Below are positions 27,478-32,347 of a stretch of DNA of 32,347 nucleotides, one piece after another. The DNA is from Croceibacterium_A sp035626815 (GTDB lineage Bacteria; Pseudomonadota; Alphaproteobacteria; Sphingomonadales; Sphingomonadaceae). Made by a program: the position numbers and the translations under genes. Position 1 is the first letter of the stretch; every line of letters begins with the position of its first letter. Location of the stretch: positions 1-32,347 of the forward strand of contig DASPMY010000005.1 in the NCBI GenBank assembly GCA_035626815.1, in the 5' to 3' direction. Below the pieces are notes generated by a model. That model was given only the letters and a program-made list of their open reading frames with translations. It was not told where the DNA came from and made no database searches.

Positions 27478-30192
27478 ATGGCCACGCGCATGCTGATCGA
27501 TGCGCGCCACCCGGAAGAAACGCGGGTGGCGGTGCTCAAGGGCAACCGGATTGAGGAATTCGACTTCGAATCTGCCGAACACAAGCAGATCAAAGGCAAT
27601 ATCTACCTCGCCAAGGTAACCCGCGTAGAACCTTCGCTGCAGGCGGCTTTCGTCGACTTCGGCGGCAACCGGCATGGCTTCCTCGCGTTCACCGAGATCC
27701 ATCCCGACTACTACCAGATCCCCCAGGCCGACCGCGAGGCGCTGCTCGCCGAAGAGCAGGCGCACGCCGAAGAGGAAGCCGCGCTGCGGGCCGACGAGGA
27801 CGACTTCGAGGAGTCGTTCGACGACGGCGAGGAAGGCGACGACGATTCCCACGTCGAGGAGATCGACACCAGCGAGAAGGACGACGTCGCCACCATCGAG
27901 GGCGGCCAGGTCGAGGACGGCGACGAAGACGGTGACGAGCCCGAAGGGGACGAGCCCGAAGACGCCGAGGAGCTGGGCGACGAAGAAGCCGCCGGGGACG
28001 CGGAGGACGAGCGCCCGCGCGGCCGCCGCGGCCGGGGGCGGCGCCAGGGCGGCGGCCGTTCGCGCGCCAAGGAGATGGACGAGCTCAAGGCCAAGCGCCA
28101 GGCGCTGCGCCGCCGCTACAAGATCCAGGACGTCATCCAGCGGCGCCAGGTGCTGCTGGTCCAGGTCGTCAAGGAAGAGCGCGGCAACAAGGGCGCGGCG
28201 CTGACCACGTACCTCAGCCTCGCCGGCCGCTACTGCGTGCTGATGCCCAATTCGAGCCACGGCGGCGGCATCAGCCGCAAGATCTCGAGCGCGGCCGACC
28301 GCAAGCGGTTGAAGCAGATCGTCGGCGAGCTGGTGCTGCCGCGCAGCATGGGCCTGATCGTGCGCACCGCCGGGCTGCAGCGCAACAAGACCGAGATCAA
28401 GCGCGACTTCGATTATCTCGCCCGGGTGTGGGACGAGATCCGCGAGAAGACCCTCGCCTCGAGCGCCCCGGCGGTGATCCATTCGGATTCCGACCTGGTG
28501 AAGCGTGCCATCCGCGACATCTACAACCGCGAGATCGAGGAAGTCGTGGTCGAGGGCGCCGAGGGCTACAAGGCGGCCAAGGAATTCATGAAGCTGCTGA
28601 TGCCGAGCCACGCCCGGCGGGTGAAGCAGTATGCCGACCCGGTGCCGCTGTTCCAGCGCTACGGCGCCGAGGACCAGCTCTCGGCGATGTACGATCCGGT
28701 CGTGCAGCTGAAGTCGGGCGGCTACCTGGTCATCAACCCGACCGAGGCGCTGGTCTCGATCGACATCAACTCGGGCCGCTCCACCAAGGAGCACGGCATC
28801 GAGGCGACCGCGCTCAACACCAACCTCGAGGCGGCGCGCGAGATCGCCCGCCAGTTGCGCCTGCGCGACATGGCCGGGCTCGTGGTCATCGACTTCATCG
28901 ACATGGAATACGGCTCGAACGTCCGCAAGGTCGAGAAGGCGATGAAGGACGCGCTGCGGAACGACCGCGCGCGCATCCAGGTCGGCCGCATCTCCGGCTT
29001 CGGGCTGATGGAGATGAGCCGCCAGCGGCTGCGCACCGGCGTGCTCGAAGCGACCACCCGCTCGTGCCCGCACTGCGACGGCACCGGCCTCGTCCGCACC
29101 GCCTCGAGCGCCGGCCTGTCGGCGCTGCGGCTGATCGAGGACGAGGCGGCCAAGGGCAAAGGCACGACGATCACGCTCTACGCCTCGACCGAGGCGGCGG
29201 TGTACCTGCTCAACGCCAAGCGCGCCGATCTCGCCGAGATCGAGGAGCGCTACGGAGTGACCGTCGAGGTCCTGCCCGAAGGCGAGGACGAAGGCGCCAA
29301 GATGCGCGTCACCAGCACCGGCCCGCGCCCGACCACGACCCCGCGGTTCGAGCCGATCGTCGAGGAGGTCGAGGACGACGTCTTCGACGAGGAGGACGAG
29401 GCCGAAGACGAGCCCGTGGCGCGCGACGAGCGGCCGCGGGGCCGTCCCGAGCGCGCCGCCGACGGCGACGACGAGCGCGGCGGCAAGCGTCGCCGCCGGC
29501 GCCGCGGGGGCCGCGGCCGCAACCGCCACGACGAGCACGAGGACGGCGAGGATCGTGGTCCCGAAGCGGAGCGTGACTCCGAGGGCGAGGATAGCAGCGA
29601 AGACCGTCCGCGCACGGCAGACACCGCCGAAGCGGGCGAGGACCGTCCGAAGAAGCGCCGCCGCCGTGGAGGCCGTCGCCGGCGCGGTCGCGGCGAAGGC
29701 GAGTCCGAATCGGTGAGCGAGACCGTCGGCTTCGAGGGCGCCGAAGCCGCCGAGGCGATCGCCGAGGATGTCATCGAGAGCCTCCCTGAGGAAGCCCCGG
29801 CCCCGGAGGAGCCCGCGCCCAAGCCGCGCGGCCGGCGCAGGAAGTCAGTAGAAAGCGAGACCGAAGCGACGCAAGCCGTCGAAACCGAGACGGCTGCCCC
29901 GGTCGCGGCGGTGGAAGAGCCCGCCGCCAAGCCGCGTACGCGGCGCAAGAAGGCGGTCACCACCGAGGCCGAAGAGGTCGTGGCCGAGGCTCCGGTGGCG
30001 GAAGCGGTCGAGGTCGCGCCCGAGGCCGCCAAGCCCCGCCGCTCGCGGCGCAAGAAGGCCGACGAGCCGGTCGAGGCGGAAGCCGCGATGGAATCCCCCG
30101 CCGCGCCGGAAGCGGCCAACGACGAGAACGGCGACGCCGAAGCTGCCGGCGGCACCCGCCGCGGCTGGTGGCAGCGCACGTTCGGCGAGTAA
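27478..30192 (+). CDS. rne: Ribonuclease E/G family endoribonuclease (RNase E)
   Basis: RNase E is the main endonuclease of mRNA decay and rRNA/tRNA processing and the scaffold of the degradosome. The ATG at 27478 (MATRMLIDARHPEETR) has GGAG about 7 nt upstream and gives 904 residues. The S1 domain is interrupted by a very acidic insertion (about residues 92-180) followed by an Arg/Gly block (180-197), as known in alphaproteobacteria. Catalytic Asp429 (SIDINSGR) and Asp472 (VVIDFIDMEYG) bind the metal; the Zn-link cysteines are Cys530 and Cys533 (CPHCDGTG). The tail, from about residue 620, alternates acidic and Arg-rich segments. It includes three spaced K-P-R/R-R-K-K repeats at about 782, 818 and 852, and ends WWQRTFGE. 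Confidence 0.97.
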   Translation: MATRMLIDARHPEETRVAVLKGNRIEEFDFESAEHKQIKGNIYLAKVTRVEPSLQAAFVDFGGNRHGFLAFTEIHPDYYQIPQADREALLAEEQAHAEEEAALRADEDDFEESFDDGEEGDDDSHVEEIDTSEKDDVATIEGGQVEDGDEDGDEPEGDEPEDAEELGDEEAAGDAEDERPRGRRGRGRRQGGGRSRAKEMDELKAKRQALRRRYKIQDVIQRRQVLLVQVVKEERGNKGAALTTYLSLAGRYCVLMPNSSHGGGISRKISSAADRKRLKQIVGELVLPRSMGLIVRTAGLQRNKTEIKRDFDYLARVWDEIREKTLASSAPAVIHSDSDLVKRAIRDIYNREIEEVVVEGAEGYKAAKEFMKLLMPSHARRVKQYADPVPLFQRYGAEDQLSAMYDPVVQLKSGGYLVINPTEALVSIDINSGRSTKEHGIEATALNTNLEAAREIARQLRLRDMAGLVVIDFIDMEYGSNVRKVEKAMKDALRNDRARIQVGRISGFGLMEMSRQRLRTGVLEATTRSCPHCDGTGLVRTASSAGLSALRLIEDEAAKGKGTTITLYASTEAAVYLLNAKRADLAEIEERYGVTVEVLPEGEDEGAKMRVTSTGPRPTTTPRFEPIVEEVEDDVFDEEDEAEDEPVARDERPRGRPERAADGDDERGGKRRRRRRGGRGRNRHDEHEDGEDRGPEAERDSEGEDSSEDRPRTADTAEAGEDRPKKRRRRGGRRRRGRGEGESESVSETVGFEGAEAAEAIAEDVIESLPEEAPAPEEPAPKPRGRRRKSVESETEATQAVETETAAPVAAVEEPAAKPRTRRKKAVTTEAEEVVAEAPVAEAVEVAPEAAKPRRSRRKKADEPVEAEAAMESPAAPEAANDENGDAEAAGGTRRGWWQRTFGE

Positions 30193-30208
30193 CGTTATCG
30201 GAGGTGCT

Positions 30209-30243
30209 CCCGGCTTCCCCGCGCTTGCAGCGGGGAGGCCGGG
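30209..30243. terminator. Terminator hairpin after rne
   Basis: CCCGGC-t-TCCCCGC (30209-30222), loop gcttgca, GCGGGGA-g-GCCGGG (30230-30243): a 13-bp stem with one T:G pair, followed by CAGGCCTTT. It sits between the convergent rne and 61-residue ORF and could serve both directions. Confidence 0.65.
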
Positions 30244-30256
30244 CAGGCCTTTCCCG

Positions 30257-30442
30257 TCAGGCGTGGCGGCGGCGGCCGAACAGCAGCTTGGCGCCGAGCA
30301 GCGCCAGTCCCGCGATCGCCGCGACCATCAGCAGCGAAGGGCCTTCGTTGTCGGTCTCGCCGCGCGCGCGGCGCACATCCTCGGCATGCTCGGAATCCTC
30401 CGCCCAGGCGTGCGGGATGGCCGAATTGGGAATTCTCGACAT
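30257..30442 (-). CDS. 61-residue tail-anchored membrane protein
   Basis: The ATG at 30442 has AAGGAA about 7 nt upstream. The first 34 residues are polar and charged (MSRIPNS... AEDSEHAEDVRRARGE). A single hydrophobic helix follows (about residues 37-55, LLMVAAIAGLALLGAKLLF), then a basic end (GRRRHA). The protein is therefore probably inserted by its C-terminus with the head in the cytoplasm. No family is recognised. The Shine-Dalgarno, the coherent membrane topology and a hairpin just downstream of the stop support a real gene. It is convergent with rne and divergent from the nucleotidyltransferase gene. Confidence 0.65.
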   Translation of the reverse strand: MSRIPNSAIPHAWAEDSEHAEDVRRARGETDNEGPSLLMVAAIAGLALLGAKLLFGRRRHA

Positions 30443-30544
30443 TCTAGCGTTCCTTGCCGTTCGCCTCCCCAACGGCCCCGTGCCGCGCCCGGTTCCTCGC
30501 TTCCGCTCTTGACGCCCGCCGGTTCGCCGTGAAGGGCGCGGGCA

Positions 30545-31348
30545 ATGCCCGAGCCGCCCGTAGTCGTGATCCTTCTCGCCGGGCAGCGCGCCGGCGCGAT
30601 CAACCCGCTCGCCGCGCGCGCGCGCGTGTCGCACAAGTGCCTCGTGCCGATCCGCGGCAAACCCCTGCTGATTCACGTGCTCGACACCGTCACCGCGCTG
30701 CCCGCGGTGAGCGAGATCAGGATCTCGGTCGAAGCCGAGGCGCATGACGAGCTGCGCCCGTTGCTGGCCGACTACGCAGGCGGCCCGCCGATCCGGCTGG
30801 TCGCCAGCCGGCCGAAGCTGATCGAGAGCGTCGTCGCGGCCGCCGGCGACGACGAGGGCCCGTTCCTCGTCACGACCGCCGACAACGTGCTCGTCACCCC
30901 GGCCGCCGCCGCGCAGATCCGCCGCGAGATGACCGAGGCCGACGGCGTCTTCGCGCTGGCCCGCAAGGACGACGTGCTTGCCGCTCACCCCGAGGCCCAG
31001 CGCGGCTTCTACAGGTTCCGCGACGGCGAGTTCGCCAATTGCAACATTTATGGGCTGGCCAACCGCAAGACCTTCCCGGTGGCGGCGGACGTGTTCGCCG
31101 GCGGCGGCCAGTTCATGAAAAGCGCCAGGCGCATGATCGATGCCTTCGGCCTGCACAACATCGTGCTGCTGCGCCTCGGCGTATTCGGCGTGAAAGCGGC
31201 GATGCGGCGGCTCAGCCGGCGCACCGGAATCGAAATCAGGGCGACGATCTTCACCGACGGCTCGCTCGCGGTCGACGTCGACAACGAGCGGACCTACCGG
31301 GTGTGCGAGGAACTGCTGGTCAGGCGCGAGGGACGCGCCACCGATTGA
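30545..31348 (+). CDS. MobA-like NTP transferase (GT-A fold nucleotidyltransferase)
   Basis: This 267-residue cytoplasmic enzyme has the nucleotide-binding start VVVILLAGQRAG and then HKCLVPIRGKPLLIHVLDTV (residues 30-49), which is the pattern of the NTP_transf_3/MobA-like family. The acid in VTTADNVL (Asp113) probably binds the metal. The family couples a nucleotide to a sugar, phosphosugar, molybdopterin or other alcohol. The second half (NCNIYGLANRKTFPVAADVF, then GIEIRATIFTDGSLAVDVDN) is unlike MobA itself, so a sugar- or polyol-phosphate cytidylyl-type substrate is possible but not shown. No pathway partner is adjacent. The start ATG at 30545 has a weak Shine-Dalgarno. Confidence 0.8.
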   Translation: MPEPPVVVILLAGQRAGAINPLAARARVSHKCLVPIRGKPLLIHVLDTVTALPAVSEIRISVEAEAHDELRPLLADYAGGPPIRLVASRPKLIESVVAAAGDDEGPFLVTTADNVLVTPAAAAQIRREMTEADGVFALARKDDVLAAHPEAQRGFYRFRDGEFANCNIYGLANRKTFPVAADVFAGGGQFMKSARRMIDAFGLHNIVLLRLGVFGVKAAMRRLSRRTGIEIRATIFTDGSLAVDVDNERTYRVCEELLVRREGRATD

Positions 31349-31351
31349 CGG

Positions 31352-32347
31352 TCACGGCTGCGCCAGCGAGGCGCGGCCCCCGGCGCGCGTCACGCTCCTG
31401 AACCGCGCCAGGCTGCACAGCGCCGCCACCACCGCCAGCGCGCAGGCGACGAACAGCGGCGCCGGGCCGAGCCCCGCCCCGCCCGCCAGCAGGATGCCGA
31501 CGGTGACCGCCGCCATCGTCTGGCCGAGCAGCCGCGAGGTCGACAGCAGCCCGCCCGCCGCCGCCGCCCGCTCGCGCGGCGCCTGGCCGATCAGCAGCCG
31601 CGAGTTGGGAGCGAAGAACAGGCCGAAACCGATGGCGGTGAGCACCAGCCGCCAGGCGATGGCGAATTCGCCCGGCCGCTCGGGCATGAAGGCGAGCAGC
31701 AGCAGTCCGGCGATCGCCAGCGCCATGCCGGCGACGCCGAGCTTGGTCGCGGCGATGCGGTCGCTCATCCACCCGGCGAGCGGCGCGACCACCAGCATCG
31801 TCAGCGGGAACGGCAGCAGCAGCACGCCGACCTGCTGCGGCGGGTAGCCCATCGCTTCCTCGAGCCGGAACGGCAGCGACAGCATCAGCGCGCCGGCCGA
31901 GATGAAGCAGGCGATCGCCGCGAGCGCTGAGAAGCCGAGCACCGGGCGGGCGAGCAAGTCGACCGGCACCACCGGCGAGGTCCGCGCACGCTCGCGCTTC
32001 ACCAGGAACACCAGCGAGGCGACGCCGGCGACCGCCATCACCGAGCCCATGACCCCATTCTCGTGCGTCGCCAGTTGCAGCCCGCCGATCAGCAGCAGCA
32101 TCGTGGCGGCGCTCCACAGCCCGCTGACCCACTCGGGTGGGCGTTGCTGGGGCACCGGATCGGGCAGCGCCCGGCCGAGCAGCAGCGAGACCACCGCGAA
32201 CGGCACGGCCGCCGCGAAGACCCATTGCCACGGCGCGTTGCCGACGACGAACCCGCCGAGCGTCGGTGCCAGCGCCGCGGACGACGCCACGATCACGCTG
32301 TTCACGCCCATCCCGGTGCCCAGTTGCCGGCTCGGATAGATCTGCCG
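31352..32347 (-). CDS. MFS transporter, DHA2/EmrB-type (partial, N-terminus beyond right edge)
   Basis: 331 codons of a major facilitator are present. The frame is open through the right edge, so the N-terminal helices are missing. The visible start region, YPSRQLGTGMGVNSVIVASS followed by ALAPTLGGFVVGNAPWQWVF, matches motif C and the W-x-W-x-F of the 14-helix DHA2 drug:proton antiporters (EmrB/QacA). The remaining helices, including the loop MSDRIAATKLG and the segment APNSRLLIGQAPRERAAAAGG, fit the same family. It likely exports drugs or metabolites across the inner membrane. It is convergent with the nucleotidyltransferase gene, with only 3 bp between stops. Substrate is unknown and no TetR-type regulator is visible in the window. 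Confidence 0.88.
   Translation of the reverse strand, partial: RQIYPSRQLGTGMGVNSVIVASSAALAPTLGGFVVGNAPWQWVFAAAVPFAVVSLLLGRALPDPVPQQRPPEWVSGLWSAATMLLLIGGLQLATHENGVMGSVMAVAGVASLVFLVKRERARTSPVVPVDLLARPVLGFSALAAIACFISAGALMLSLPFRLEEAMGYPPQQVGVLLLPFPLTMLVVAPLAGWMSDRIAATKLGVAGMALAIAGLLLLAFMPERPGEFAIAWRLVLTAIGFGLFFAPNSRLLIGQAPRERAAAAGGLLSTSRLLGQTMAAVTVGILLAGGAGLGPAPLFVACALAVVAALCSLARFRSVTRAGGRASLAQP

Noticed and set aside
27475..29538. A 687-codon open frame on the minus strand opposite rne
   Set aside because: It mirrors the RNase E reading frame and its composition reflects the complement of acidic and Arg codons; it has no Shine-Dalgarno or family resemblance.

Overview
The window looks like chromosomal DNA of a GC-rich alphaproteobacterium, most likely a sphingomonad (order Sphingomonadales). 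This is inferred from four things: the complex I (nuo) operon order with interspersed unknown genes, the rne / amidase / PBP1A / prfB neighbourhood, an RNase E with a large acidic insertion in its S1 region, and short palindromic intergenic repeats of a style common in that group. No rRNA, tRNA, CRISPR array, transposase or phage gene is visible.

Region 1 (1-13783, minus strand) is a nearly complete nuo operon for the proton-pumping NADH:quinone oxidoreductase. Transcription runs from high to low coordinates: nuoA, B, C, D, E, F, G, H, I, J, K and the first 60% of nuoL, with nuoM and nuoN presumably to the left. The operon is interleaved with extra genes: two small membrane-protein ORFs between nuoD and nuoE, three between nuoE and nuoF, a secreted cysteine-containing protein between nuoF and nuoG, and one 85-residue membrane protein between nuoG and nuoH. 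Most of the small ORFs overlap their neighbours by stop/start codons, which argues for translational coupling. NuoH carries a 134-residue soluble, Trp-rich C-terminal extension of unknown origin, and NuoC has an approximately 100-residue low-complexity tail. Two copies of a dispersed palindromic repeat lie just before nuoJ and nuoL and place their Shine-Dalgarno sequences inside perfect hairpins.

Region 2 (13972-16620, plus strand) holds a divergent acetyl-CoA acetyltransferase and three tandem paralogous small lipoproteins of unknown function. Region 3 (16645-19498) holds a secreted SH3-like protein, an ammonium transporter with no adjacent glnK, and a RES/Xre-type toxin-antitoxin pair whose promoter is overlapped by a perfect inverted repeat.

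Region 4 (19507-27051, minus strand) holds a nitronate-monooxygenase-type flavoprotein with a cysteine cluster, a lipoprotein-anchored methyltransferase, peptide release factor 2, an exported peroxiredoxin, penicillin-binding protein 1A and an N-acetylmuramoyl-L-alanine amidase. Region 5 (27052-32347) holds RNase E behind a 426-bp leader, a 61-residue tail-anchored protein, a MobA-like nucleotidyltransferase and a truncated drug-efflux-type MFS transporter that runs off the right edge.

The strongest leads are the set of coupled microproteins within the complex I operon, the NuoH extension, the hairpin-sequestered ribosome-binding sites formed by repeats, and the triplicated lipoproteins. Unknown ORFs between nuo/nqo genes are already known from Paracoccus denitrificans and Rhodobacter capsulatus, so the interleaving has precedent. 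Whether these particular proteins match those cannot be told by reading.
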